A stretch of 64,000 nt of DNA. It comes from JABDJZ01 sp047619685. Its GTDB lineage: Bacteria; Bacteroidota; Rhodothermia; Rhodothermales; UBA10348. The stretch lies in NCBI GenBank assembly GCA_047619685.1, contig JBLHLC010000007.1, positions 61,177-125,176 of the forward strand. Reading direction: 5' to 3'. The translations under genes and the position numbers were made by a program. Below the pieces are notes generated by a model, which saw only the letters and a list, made by a program, of their open reading frames with translations, was not told the origin of the DNA and searched no databases. Shown in pieces: positions 41,200 through 50,250 of this stretch; position 1 is the stretch's first letter, and each line of letters begins with the position of its first letter.

Positions 41200-42801
41200 A
41201 TGAATTTCGCCACCATCGACTACGTTGTTTTTGCCGCCTACGCCGGGCTCATTCTCTTCGTTGGCCTATGGGTGTCGCGTGAGAAAGAGGGGCACGACAA
41301 GGACGCTTCCGATTACTTCCTGGCCTCCAAGTCGCTTCCCTGGTGGGCTATCGGCGCGTCGCTGATTGCGTCGAACATCTCGGCGGAGCAGTTCATCGGG
41401 ATGTCGGGGTCAGGTTTTAGACTCGGATTGGCCATAGCCACCTACGAGTGGATGGCGGCCGTCACACTGCTAATTGTGGCCTACCTGTTTCTGCCCATCT
41501 ATCTGAAGAAGGGCATTTTTACGATGCCCCAGTTTCTGGAGGTACGGTATGACTCGAGGGTTCGGACTATCCTGGCCGTTTTCTGGCTCCTGGTCTACGT
41601 GTTCATCAACCTGACGTCGGTACTGTACCTGGGTGCGCTGGCTATGGAGGGAATCATGGGCGTCAGCCTGTGGACCGGCGTCGTAGGACTGGCAACCTTT
41701 GCCACCCTCTATTCCGTGTATGGCGGACTCAAGGCGGTGGCATGGACCGACGTTGTCCAGGTCATATTCCTTGTGGGAGGTGGCCTGTTGACCACGTACC
41801 TCGCTCTGGATGCATTCTCCGGTGGCGAGGGCGCTATCGCCGGGTTCGGCCGCCTGTTGGATGTGGCCGGTGATCGTTTCAACATGATCCTGTTCGAGGG
41901 TGAGTTGATCTATTCGGACGACGCCGGCCAGATGCAGGATGCCTATGACCTGCTTCCCGGACTCTCCGTCCTGCTTGGCGGGATGTGGATCGCGAACCTC
42001 TTCTACTGGGGCTGCAACCAGTACATCATTCAGCGGGCGCTGGCTGCCAAGAGCCTCAAGGAAGCCCAACGAGGCGTCGCTTTCGCAGGATATATCAAGC
42101 TCGTCCTGCCCCTCATCGTCGTCATCCCGGGAATTGTGGCCTACGCCATGGACGCGCCCATCACGCGTGGAGATGAGGCCTACCCATGGCTCCTGAACGA
42201 ATATGTCGGCCCCGGCCTGAAGGGACTCACCTTTGCCGCGCTGATCGCGGCCATCGTGTCTTCGCTGGCATCCATGATGAACTCCACGGCGACCATCTTC
42301 ACGATGGACCTGTACCGGAATTTCGTCAAGACCGATGCGAGTCAGACCCAGCTGGTTCGCGTGGGTAGAATAGCCGCCGTCGTCGCCGTGGGCGTGGCGG
42401 CCGTGATGGCGCCACAATTGGCCAGTCTGGATCAGGTGTTCCAGTACATTCAGGAGTACACCGGATTTGTGAGTCCCGGAGTCCTGGCTGTCTTCATGAT
42501 GGGCCTCTTCTGGAAGAAGTCCACAGCCAATGCCGCCCTGATCACCGCCCTGGCCTCCATCCCCATGTCGCTAACCATGAAGGTGGGCTTGCCGGGACTC
42601 CCGTTCATCGACAGGATGGGTGTTGCCTTCCTGGCATCGGTACTTCTGATTGTGGTTATCTCCTTGTTCGAAGGCAAGGGGAAGGACGATGAGAAGGGGA
42701 TCGCCCTGGATCGGAGCGTCCTGCAGAATGACCCCGTATTTATTGGTTTGGCCTTTGGGATCATGGGCATCACTGCTGCTCTCTACGCCATCTTCTGGTA
42801 G
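41200..42801 (+). CDS. SGLT-type sodium/solute symporter (SSS family)
   Basis: A 533-residue membrane protein with about 14 hydrophobic helices. The start TIDYVVFAAYAGLILFVGLW and the LeuT-like SSS signature are clear: SKSLPWWAIGASLIASNISAEQ-type TM2 region followed by FIGMSGSGFRLGLAIATYEW, and FTMPQFLEVRYDSRVRT. It most resembles vSGLT-like sodium/sugar cotransporters, including IANLFYWGCNQYIIQRALAA. Substrate is probably a sugar. The frame is open to 41128, but the ATG at 41200 aligns with SSS N-termini. It diverges from the TetR-like gene. Confidence 0.93.
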   Translation: MNFATIDYVVFAAYAGLILFVGLWVSREKEGHDKDASDYFLASKSLPWWAIGASLIASNISAEQFIGMSGSGFRLGLAIATYEWMAAVTLLIVAYLFLPIYLKKGIFTMPQFLEVRYDSRVRTILAVFWLLVYVFINLTSVLYLGALAMEGIMGVSLWTGVVGLATFATLYSVYGGLKAVAWTDVVQVIFLVGGGLLTTYLALDAFSGGEGAIAGFGRLLDVAGDRFNMILFEGELIYSDDAGQMQDAYDLLPGLSVLLGGMWIANLFYWGCNQYIIQRALAAKSLKEAQRGVAFAGYIKLVLPLIVVIPGIVAYAMDAPITRGDEAYPWLLNEYVGPGLKGLTFAALIAAIVSSLASMMNSTATIFTMDLYRNFVKTDASQTQLVRVGRIAAVVAVGVAAVMAPQLASLDQVFQYIQEYTGFVSPGVLAVFMMGLFWKKSTANAALITALASIPMSLTMKVGLPGLPFIDRMGVAFLASVLLIVVISLFEGKGKDDEKGIALDRSVLQNDPVFIGLAFGIMGITAALYAIFW

Positions 42802-42808
42802 ACTGCGC

Positions 42809-45133
42809 ATGCGTTTGCGGATTCTACTCCTGCTTGCGGCCCTCTCGTGGGCAGGAGAATCTGCGGGTCAGGTGCTGGTGTCAGGATCGGTGTTCGATGC
42901 AGGGAACGGGGACGCACTCATCTCTGCCACCGTGCAGGTTGCCGGTCAAACGCTGGGCACAGTGACCAACCGGGATGGGCGCTTTACCCTGGGCGTGCCC
43001 AGATTGCCTGTCACGTTGATGATTCGGCATATCGGGTACCGCTCGGGCCGGGTGGTTCTGGATGGACGCGTCGAGGGGCCCGTCCGGGTCGAACTCGAGC
43101 CAGATCCCGTACAGATGGGTGAGTTGGTTGTGTCTGGCGAAGACCCGGCCGTTGGGATCATGCGAAGCGTGCTCGCCCGAAAACAGGCCTGGCGAGACAC
43201 GGTGACGACGGGCTACGCGGAGGTCTACTCCCGATTTCTGCTGTACCGGGAGTTCGAGCTCGTGGAGGTGGAGGAGACCATTGGCGCCTCATGGTGGGAC
43301 GCTGCCCGCGGCGTTAGAGAGATCACGCGTGCCAGAAGGACGCGTCCTTCGCGGAACAGCAGGTTCCTCTACGCCGCACCACTGCCGGTTCCGAATCTGT
43401 ACGACGACGAAGTGGTCTTGGACGGGACGCGATTCCTGGGTCCACTGCACCCAACCGCGCTCCGGTTCTATAACTTCCGTCTGACCTCGCAGCGATCACA
43501 GGACGGTCGGCTGGTCCATGACATTGCGTTTTCTCCCGCCAATCTCTCGCTTGCAGGGTTCATTGGGACGCTGGCGGTGGAGGACAGCACGTTCGATGTA
43601 CTCTCGATGTCGGCAAGGCCGGTCGTGGACCGCGCCGGGCCCCCTCCGGTCCTCGAAAAGACGGTCCGCCTGGAGCAGCGGTTCGTGCGCCGGGGCGGCG
43701 GCATGATGCCGGTCTACTTTGAGGCCAACGGCTGGGTGAGATTCGGGCGCGCGGGCGTCAGCTACCCTCGGGCGCGGTACCAGCAGTTTTCCGGGATTTC
43801 CCTTCACGCCACCCAGGTCCCGCTCCCGGATAGCCTCTTTAATACGGGACGCCTCATGAGAGACGATCCGGGGGTGGAAGCCGGCGCGTGGTTGTTTGAC
43901 TGGAACCCGGGGATGATTCCGTTTTCCGAAGAAGAGGTACGGGACATTTCGGAGATGAGGACGGACCGGGGGTTTGCGCATAATTTCAGGCCGTTGGGTC
44001 TCCTGGCGCAGTACGCTGCCGTTCCGGTGGCCGCGCCTCGCAAGCTTGACGTACAGATCGGCGTGCCGAAGGCGCAATTGCTTAAGCCCTGGGTCTGGTA
44101 CAATCGCGTGGACGGTTGGCATGTAGGCGTCAGGCCGGTGGTGCCCCTGTCGCAGTCCATCACCCTTCGTCCGGGAATCGCCTATGCAGAAGCGCCCGAC
44201 AAAGTCAGGTGGACCACGAGTGCACGCTGGGACGCTGGCAGCGGAATGGACGTTGAAGTCGGGGCCGAGCGCTTCTCCGGCATCAGCGGAATCGGGACCC
44301 CCAGAGACCGGTTTCTGATGGGGATGGCCGGCTACGCCGGCTACGACGACTACTTCGACTACTACGACCGGGCGCGACGGTGGGGCACGGTGGGGCTAAC
44401 CCGGGGCTCATCAAGAGTGGAAGCCACGGTTTCGCACGAACGCCACCGCTCCGTTGAAAAGCGGGACGAATACGAGGGCTGGCTTCGCGAGAACATCCAG
44501 AGGGGAAACCCGGCGATAGACCCCGGGCAATTGGCCAGCGCAGCCCTGCGTCTTACGACGGGAGATGCGCAGATGCCTTCCGCTGGGCTGACGGGTCATC
44601 TGGACCTGCATCTGGAGGCCGCCTCCGAGGGGCTGGCCGGGTCCGATTTTGGATTCGCTCGCTGGCAGGGCGCCGCCGCGGTCCGAATTCCCACCTTCAT
44701 GCGAAGACGCTCCCTGCCGGCCAGCCTGCGTCTGGACGTAGTGGCTGGAGGCGGGTCGAGCGGGGTACCCGTCCAGCGCCGGGGCATGCTGGACGTTGCG
44801 ACTGGTCCGGTGGCGAGTGCCGTCGCTTTCAGGAGTCGGCGGGACGGACGGCTTACCGCCCGGCGCTGGCTTGCTGTGTTCTGGGAACACGATTTTGGAC
44901 CTTCAATAGCCGAACGCCTCGGGCTGGGGGAGACGAACCTGGGATTTGTGATCTTCGGTGCACACGGTACAGCCTGGCACGGGGAAACCACTCGGCGTGA
45001 TGAGGTAGGCGTGGCCTGGTCCAAGCCCTTCAATTTGCCGTTCCGCATCAACCTGGCGTCACGCCTCGGGGAGTTCGAGCCGCTGGTGACGGTCGAATAT
45101 TATGGGTTGGCCAAGCGGCTGTTTCGGCGTTAG
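42809..45133 (+). CDS. DUF5686-type outer-membrane protein with carboxypeptidase-regulatory-like domain
   Basis: A 774-residue exported protein (signal LRILLLLAALSWAGESAGQ). Residues about 22-105 are a carboxypeptidase-regulatory-like domain (VLVSGSVFDAGNGDALISAT, LGTVTNRDGRFTLGVP). The middle (EDPAVGIMRSVLARKQAWRD onward) and the C-terminal beta-strand-rich region resemble DUF5686 proteins predicted to sit in the outer membrane as beta-barrels (VTVEYYGLAKRLF end). The function is unknown; such proteins accompany TonB-dependent systems. It begins 7 bp after the symporter stop, so both are probably one transcript. Confidence 0.8.
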   Translation: MRLRILLLLAALSWAGESAGQVLVSGSVFDAGNGDALISATVQVAGQTLGTVTNRDGRFTLGVPRLPVTLMIRHIGYRSGRVVLDGRVEGPVRVELEPDPVQMGELVVSGEDPAVGIMRSVLARKQAWRDTVTTGYAEVYSRFLLYREFELVEVEETIGASWWDAARGVREITRARRTRPSRNSRFLYAAPLPVPNLYDDEVVLDGTRFLGPLHPTALRFYNFRLTSQRSQDGRLVHDIAFSPANLSLAGFIGTLAVEDSTFDVLSMSARPVVDRAGPPPVLEKTVRLEQRFVRRGGGMMPVYFEANGWVRFGRAGVSYPRARYQQFSGISLHATQVPLPDSLFNTGRLMRDDPGVEAGAWLFDWNPGMIPFSEEEVRDISEMRTDRGFAHNFRPLGLLAQYAAVPVAAPRKLDVQIGVPKAQLLKPWVWYNRVDGWHVGVRPVVPLSQSITLRPGIAYAEAPDKVRWTTSARWDAGSGMDVEVGAERFSGISGIGTPRDRFLMGMAGYAGYDDYFDYYDRARRWGTVGLTRGSSRVEATVSHERHRSVEKRDEYEGWLRENIQRGNPAIDPGQLASAALRLTTGDAQMPSAGLTGHLDLHLEAASEGLAGSDFGFARWQGAAAVRIPTFMRRRSLPASLRLDVVAGGGSSGVPVQRRGMLDVATGPVASAVAFRSRRDGRLTARRWLAVFWEHDFGPSIAERLGLGETNLGFVIFGAHGTAWHGETTRRDEVGVAWSKPFNLPFRINLASRLGEFEPLVTVEYYGLAKRLFRR

Positions 45134-45237
45134 GGATTACGATCCCGGGTGTTTGGCTGCAACCCGCGGCCGGTCGGCACAGGCTTTGCAGTCCGGCCAT
45201 CAAGTTCACCCACGGCGCAGAAACACCCATTCAGGAC

Positions 45238-47883
45238 ATGGCTTCCGCAAGCACTGGAAGATTCGACCGAAAAGCCAGTTCGCGACAGGATGTAAATCAT
45301 CCCGAGCGGGTTGGCGATGACATTTTCTTCAGGCTGTCAGAGGAATTGCTTCTGGTCACCGATTCGGCCGGAGCAGTGATTCGAGCCAATCCTGCTTGGG
45401 AGACCCTGCTAGGCTGGAAACCCGCGGAAATTGCGGGAATCGCCTGGCAGAAGCTCTTTCACGGACGGGACCTGGAAACTGCGGTCAGGTGGATGGAGCG
45501 GCCTGAGTCGCCACAGGTCTGCCGGATGTTGTGCCGTGATGGTGGAGATCGGTGGGTGCGCTGGCGACTGATATGTGGTGATCGCGAGAACCATTGGGCT
45601 GGTCTCGACATCACGGCAGAGAGAGCCCGTCAAGGGCTGATACAGTTTCTCTTCGACCAGGCCCCAGTCATGCTGCACGCCTTGGATCCTGAATTCAGGA
45701 TCTGCGAAGCTGGCGATTCCTTCCGCGACGCCCTTGGCGGGGTCGATCCTTCTGATGTGTTGGGGAAACATGCGTCCGAGTTTCTGGCCCCGGCATCTGG
45801 CGAAAGGCTCCTCAATGAGTCCGTGCCTGCATTCCTCAGGGACGGAATGACCCGGAACAACCGCTATACATTTAAACGGGCCGACGGAACCACGTTCGAA
45901 GGACTTGTCTGCTCCAGAGCACGCTTTGACGACGACGAGCGTTTTGCCGGTGCCATATCGGTCATCACCGATATCACAGAACTGGAGGAGGCGCGGGAAG
46001 CGCTGGAGTTTCAAACGACCCTTCTCAAACGCTCTCAGTCCGTGGCGCACGTTGGTCATTGGCGGGAGAGTCTCGCCGACAGGTTTCTTGAATGGTCCGA
46101 CGAGGCATTCAACATCCACGGTCAGGATAGGGAGACATTCGATCTTACTCCGGACACTGCCCGGATTCTGTTTCACCACGAGGACCGGCAGGCCGTTCAG
46201 GACGTCGTGGAAGCGGCGATTACAAAAGGTGAGGACTTCGAAGTTGAGGCCAGGATTGTCCGCCCCGATGGAGAGGTCCGATGGGTACGCCGGACGGGGG
46301 AAATCGTCGAAGGGCCGGACGGAAAGGCTGCCTCCATTTTCGGGGTTTTTGTGGACCTGACCGATGCCAAACTCGCCAACCGCAACCGGCAGCTATTTAC
46401 GAAGGCCATGGACGGTGCCGGTGAGGCCAGTGCGTTCATCCGCAGCGACGGCTCGTTCTCGTACGTGAACGAACTGGCCTGCGTGTCCACGGGGTATACC
46501 CAGGCAGAACTCCTGGAGAAACACATCTTCGAGATAGATGTGGGTCAAGGCCAGGATTTTTCCGAGAGCTGGGCGCTTCTGAAAAAACTCGGAGCGCTGA
46601 CTTTCGAGACGACCCACCGGAGAAAGGACGGCACGACCTTCCCGGTCGAGATGGCAGCCGAATATCTGACGTTCGAAGGAGAGGAGTACATCTGCGGCCG
46701 CGCCCGAAACATAGAGGCACGACGCCGGCATGAGGAAGAGCTCGAGAGGGCCAAAGAAACAGCAGAAGCCGCCGTGAAGGCACGCGATCATTTCCTGGCG
46801 ATGATGAGCCACGAAATTCGAACGCCGATGAACGGAGTCATCGGAATGGCCAGTCTGCTCAGGGAGACCGAACTGACAGGCGAGCAGTTGGAATCAGTGG
46901 AGGTAATCAGAACCAGTGGCTCCGATCTACTGACGATCATCAACGACATTCTGGACTTTTCGAAGGTTGAAGCAGGCAAGGTTGAATTCGAGCTTCAGAC
47001 GTTCGCGCTCAGGCAATGTCTGAATGACGGAATCGGGCTGATGTCGGCGGTCGCCCAAAAGAAGGGCCTCGACCTCTCCATCACTTTCGACGACAACGTT
47101 CCGGAATGGATAACGTCCGATTCAACCCGCATCAGGCAGGTGCTTGTGAACCTTGTGGCGAACGCCGTCAAGTTCACCGACAAAGGATGGGTCAAGGTGA
47201 ACGTCTGGGCAGAGACCGAAGGTGACGCCAACACGATGCTCGGCATGACGGTCTCCGACTCCGGTATCGGGATCCCGGCAGAACAGGTCGGCCGCCTCTT
47301 CGAACCATTCGTACAGGCCGACGCAACCATGACGCGCCGATTTGGCGGGACTGGCCTGGGCCTGGCGATTTGTCGGCGACTCTGCGAGGGCCTTGGCGGG
47401 GAGATTGCGGTGGAATCTGAGGAGGGCGAAGGATCCGCATTTACAATGACTATTCCCGTACAGGCAGCCAGCGCCCCTGCGGGCGACTTGACCTGGACTG
47501 ACAGTCAATCCGCCCGGGAAACAGATCTCCGCATCCTGTTGGCGGAGGACAACCCGATCAATCAACGCGTGGCACTTCGCATGCTGGAGCGCATGGGATA
47601 CGAGGCTGCCGTAGCCAGCGATGGACTCGAAGTCCTGGAGGCCGTGAGTCTCGTGGATTACGACGTCATTCTGATGGACGTCAGGATGCCCGGACTCGAC
47701 GGTCTGGAGGCCACGCGCCGCATCAGGGCCCTGGGTACCCGGCAGCCGTACGTCATCGCCTTGACTGCAAACGCCATGTCTGGCGACAGGGAGCAGTGCA
47801 AGTTGGCTGGCATGAATGACTTCGTCGCAAAGCCGATGGTCTACTCGGCACTGGAAGCCGCCCTGGGGAAGGTTCGGAAGTAG
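45238..47883 (+). CDS. Soluble multi-PAS hybrid sensor histidine kinase
   Basis: An 881-residue kinase without clear transmembrane helices. Four PAS domains span residues about 30-510: LSEELLLVTDSAGAVIRANP, MLHALDPEFRICEAGDSFRD, a third with GEVRWVRRTGEIVEGPDG, and SAFIRSDGSFSYVNELACVS. The dimerisation domain has His525 in MMSHEIRTPMNGVIGM. The ATPase holds NLVANAVKFTDKG, VSDSGIGIPAEQ and GTGLGLAICRRL. The C-terminal receiver has ILLAEDNPINQRVA and phospho-Asp814 in VILMDVRMPGLDG. It is a cytoplasmic sensor, possibly for redox or small ligands; its output partner is unknown. Confidence 0.95.
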   Translation: MASASTGRFDRKASSRQDVNHPERVGDDIFFRLSEELLLVTDSAGAVIRANPAWETLLGWKPAEIAGIAWQKLFHGRDLETAVRWMERPESPQVCRMLCRDGGDRWVRWRLICGDRENHWAGLDITAERARQGLIQFLFDQAPVMLHALDPEFRICEAGDSFRDALGGVDPSDVLGKHASEFLAPASGERLLNESVPAFLRDGMTRNNRYTFKRADGTTFEGLVCSRARFDDDERFAGAISVITDITELEEAREALEFQTTLLKRSQSVAHVGHWRESLADRFLEWSDEAFNIHGQDRETFDLTPDTARILFHHEDRQAVQDVVEAAITKGEDFEVEARIVRPDGEVRWVRRTGEIVEGPDGKAASIFGVFVDLTDAKLANRNRQLFTKAMDGAGEASAFIRSDGSFSYVNELACVSTGYTQAELLEKHIFEIDVGQGQDFSESWALLKKLGALTFETTHRRKDGTTFPVEMAAEYLTFEGEEYICGRARNIEARRRHEEELERAKETAEAAVKARDHFLAMMSHEIRTPMNGVIGMASLLRETELTGEQLESVEVIRTSGSDLLTIINDILDFSKVEAGKVEFELQTFALRQCLNDGIGLMSAVAQKKGLDLSITFDDNVPEWITSDSTRIRQVLVNLVANAVKFTDKGWVKVNVWAETEGDANTMLGMTVSDSGIGIPAEQVGRLFEPFVQADATMTRRFGGTGLGLAICRRLCEGLGGEIAVESEEGEGSAFTMTIPVQAASAPAGDLTWTDSQSARETDLRILLAEDNPINQRVALRMLERMGYEAAVASDGLEVLEAVSLVDYDVILMDVRMPGLDGLEATRRIRALGTRQPYVIALTANAMSGDREQCKLAGMNDFVAKPMVYSALEAALGKVRK

Positions 47884-47908
47884 GTCAGACGGGGAGCGTA
47901 GATTGGCA

Positions 47909-47933
47909 GGGTTCACTCATTCAGTCTGAACCC
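47909..47933. promoter_or_regulatory. Inverted repeat immediately before the 47935 start codon
   Basis: GGGTTCA (47909-47915) and TGAACCC (47927-47933) form a perfect 7-bp dyad with an 11-base loop. It ends one base before the ATG, where a ribosome-binding site would be, so it may act as an RNA hairpin limiting translation or as an operator. Confidence 0.4.
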
Positions 47934-47934
47934 A

Positions 47935-48483
47935 ATGAAACGTTTGATTCTGGCTTCCGCGGCCGCCGCCTTCGCGGTCATGGTTTGGGGTTTTGTCTTC
48001 TGGGCGGGAGGCGGTGCTGAGGCAGGATTCTCTCAGCTCGATTCGCCGACCGAGTTGGCTCTTCGAGAGTTGATGGATCGTGACTTCCCCGAGAGCGGCA
48101 CCTACGTCGTCCCGCAGATGGAAGGAGGGACCATGGAAGAATGGACGGCTCGCCATCTGGCCGGGCCTCTGGCCTTTGTGATGGTAACCAAGGCAGGGAC
48201 GAATCCGGCCAGCCCACGTGTGTACCTCATGGGCTTTCTGCACATCATGCTTACGGCGCTGTTGCTCGGACTGCTCATGACCAGAGCTCTTCCAACGTCT
48301 CTGACGTACGGTCGAAGAATAGGATTTGCCATCCTGACGGGTGTGCTGGTGGCTTTTTGGAGCAATCTCTCAGATCCGATCTGGTTCTACCAGCCGTGGG
48401 CATACCACCTGGTCACGACCGTCTATGACATCATCGCCTTCGCCATCATGGGTGCGGTCCTGGGCCGGTTTCTGAAGGAATGA
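47935..48483 (+). CDS. Hypothetical four-helix membrane protein
   Basis: A 182-residue protein with one N-terminal helix (LILASAAAAFAVMVWGFVFW), a periplasmic loop of about 70 residues with VPQMEGGTMEEWTARH, and three further helices (LHIMLTALLLGLLM, IGFAILTGVLVAFW, VYDIIAFAIMGAVLGRF). I do not recognise a characterised family, though similar proteins occur widely in this group. Its stop overlaps the ATG of the CRTAC1-like gene (ATGA), so the two are translationally coupled. Confidence 0.75.
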   Translation: MKRLILASAAAAFAVMVWGFVFWAGGGAEAGFSQLDSPTELALRELMDRDFPESGTYVVPQMEGGTMEEWTARHLAGPLAFVMVTKAGTNPASPRVYLMGFLHIMLTALLLGLLMTRALPTSLTYGRRIGFAILTGVLVAFWSNLSDPIWFYQPWAYHLVTTVYDIIAFAIMGAVLGRFLKE

Positions 48484-50198
48484 AGTCGGCGGTTGCAGCC
48501 TTTCTGATTGCCGGACTTGCCGGTCTGGCCAGTGCCCAACCTTACCGGAACGTCACGGTTCAGGCGGGATTGGGCGGCGTTCTCAGGGCCAACGGCGTGG
48601 CCGCTGCCGACATCGATCTTGACGGTGACCTGGACCTCTACGTTGTTTCGCCGGAGGAGCGGTTGGAGTCCGATCCTGCCACCTGGAATCATCTCTTCCG
48701 GAATCGGGGTGACGGCACGTTTGAGGACATCACGGCGGCTTCGGGAATCGAGGCTTTCGATGGGGGGTATCGTCGTGGACAGCAGGGCAACCGTTTTGGA
48801 GCCGCGTGGGGCGATTTTGACGGAGATCGCTACCCGGACCTCTTCATGGCTCGGATCGGCCCGGACCGGCTCTTCCGCAATCTCGGGGACGGCACCTTCG
48901 AGGATGTCACGGTACTCGCCGGCGTCTTTGGCACCGATGACACCGCAAACGATGTGGCCGGCGCATGGTCTGATCTGGATGGGGACGGTGACCTGGATCT
49001 CTATGTGTCGGCCTGGATCGGCCCCAATCGTCTGTACCTGAACAACGGGGATGGGACCTTCGTGGAGTCTGCCAAGGCTGTCGGGCTGGCGGACCGCGGG
49101 TTCACGTGGGGAGCGCTGCCGTGGGACATTAACCGCGACGGCAGGCTGGATTTGTATGTGGTGAATGACTTCGGCCCCAACCACCTCTATATCCAGGGTG
49201 ACGGAGGACTTTTTACCGATGAAACGGCAGCCTTCGGCCTGGAGGATGAGGGCAACGGGATGGGAGTTGCGCTGGCAGACGTCAACGAGGACGGCTTCCC
49301 GGACATCTATGTGACGAACATCGCGGACCGGGCTCCGAACCCGCTCTTCCTGGGCGGCCCCGACGGGTTCGTGGAAGACGCCGCCGGGTTCGGCATTGCC
49401 AGTGCAGACTGGGCCTGGGGCGTCGAGTTCTTCGACGCGGATCTGGACGGAGACCAGGATCTGTACGCGGTGACCGGCTTCCCGACCGAACCCGCCACCA
49501 ATCGGCTTTTTGAACGCCGCGAGTCTCTGACCGGGGATCAGTTTTTCGTGGATGTGTCCGAGGGATCGGGCGCAGACGGTTTTCCGGAAGCGCGAGGCCT
49601 GGTGGTATTCGACTCCGAGGGAGACGGGGACCTGGACTTGTTCGTAGCCAATTTCCGCAGCCAGTCCGCCCTTCTTGAGCGGACAAACGTGTCCCGGACC
49701 TGGATCGGGTTCTGGCTGGACAGTCCTGGCGGGAATCGATGGGGTGTTGGTGCCCAGGTTACCGTCCAGAGCGGAGGGAAGACGTTCCGTCGCTACATGG
49801 ATGGGATAGACTTTCTGGGCCAAAGTCTTTTGCCCGCTCACTTCGGCCTGGATCGTGAGGGCGGTGTCGATCGGGTGGTAGTTACCTGGCCCGACGGCAG
49901 CGTGGAGAGTTGGACAGACCTGAATGCCGGCCGGTATCACACGCTGTCAAAGGGCACGTCCACCGGGGTCGAGTCCGAAGTGGCGCGACCTATCGCCTGG
50001 GCGCCGTATCCGACTCCTGCATCCACGCATGTTTTCCTGCCCATTTCGGGGCAGGTGGACGTTTTTGATCTCCTCGGCCGCCTGATAGCCCGCAGAGTAG
50101 CGGATTCGAACGGCCGGGTTATCCTGGGCGACCTGCCATCTGGCGTGCTTTTTCTGGTCGGCGCGAATGGTAGAGCACACTTAGTGCTCCACGAGTGA
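48480..50198 (+). CDS. Secreted CRTAC1-like FG-GAP/VCBS protein with ASPIC/UnbV domain and T9SS-like tail
   Basis: A 572-residue exported protein (AAFLIAGLAGLASAQ). The N-terminal 400 residues are FG-GAP/VCBS repeats with calcium-binding D-x-D-x-D-G motifs (DIDLDGDLDLYVV, DFDGDRYPDLFMA, DLDGDGDLDLYVS, DINRDGRLDLYVV). An ASPIC/UnbV domain follows (VGAQVTVQSGGKTFRRYMDG, AHFGLDREGGVDRVVVTWPD). The last 70 residues (YPTPASTHVFLPISGQVDVF, DLLGRLIARRV, LPSGVLFLVGANG) fit a type-IX-secretion C-terminal sorting domain. It is thus probably exported across the outer membrane and held at the surface as a calcium-stabilised propeller. Coupled to the gene upstream. Confidence 0.9.
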   Translation: MKSAVAAFLIAGLAGLASAQPYRNVTVQAGLGGVLRANGVAAADIDLDGDLDLYVVSPEERLESDPATWNHLFRNRGDGTFEDITAASGIEAFDGGYRRGQQGNRFGAAWGDFDGDRYPDLFMARIGPDRLFRNLGDGTFEDVTVLAGVFGTDDTANDVAGAWSDLDGDGDLDLYVSAWIGPNRLYLNNGDGTFVESAKAVGLADRGFTWGALPWDINRDGRLDLYVVNDFGPNHLYIQGDGGLFTDETAAFGLEDEGNGMGVALADVNEDGFPDIYVTNIADRAPNPLFLGGPDGFVEDAAGFGIASADWAWGVEFFDADLDGDQDLYAVTGFPTEPATNRLFERRESLTGDQFFVDVSEGSGADGFPEARGLVVFDSEGDGDLDLFVANFRSQSALLERTNVSRTWIGFWLDSPGGNRWGVGAQVTVQSGGKTFRRYMDGIDFLGQSLLPAHFGLDREGGVDRVVVTWPDGSVESWTDLNAGRYHTLSKGTSTGVESEVARPIAWAPYPTPASTHVFLPISGQVDVFDLLGRLIARRVADSNGRVILGDLPSGVLFLVGANGRAHLVLHE

Positions 50199-50250
50199 CA
50201 ACCCGTACTTTCACGGACGATTTCGGATCTCGCACTATACCGCCGCAAAT

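Noticed and set aside
48423..49940. A 505-codon open frame on the minus strand, opposite the CRTAC1-like gene
   Set aside because: The plus-strand gene has calcium-binding repeats, a signal peptide and translational coupling; the minus frame shows no domain and is a high-GC mirror of it.
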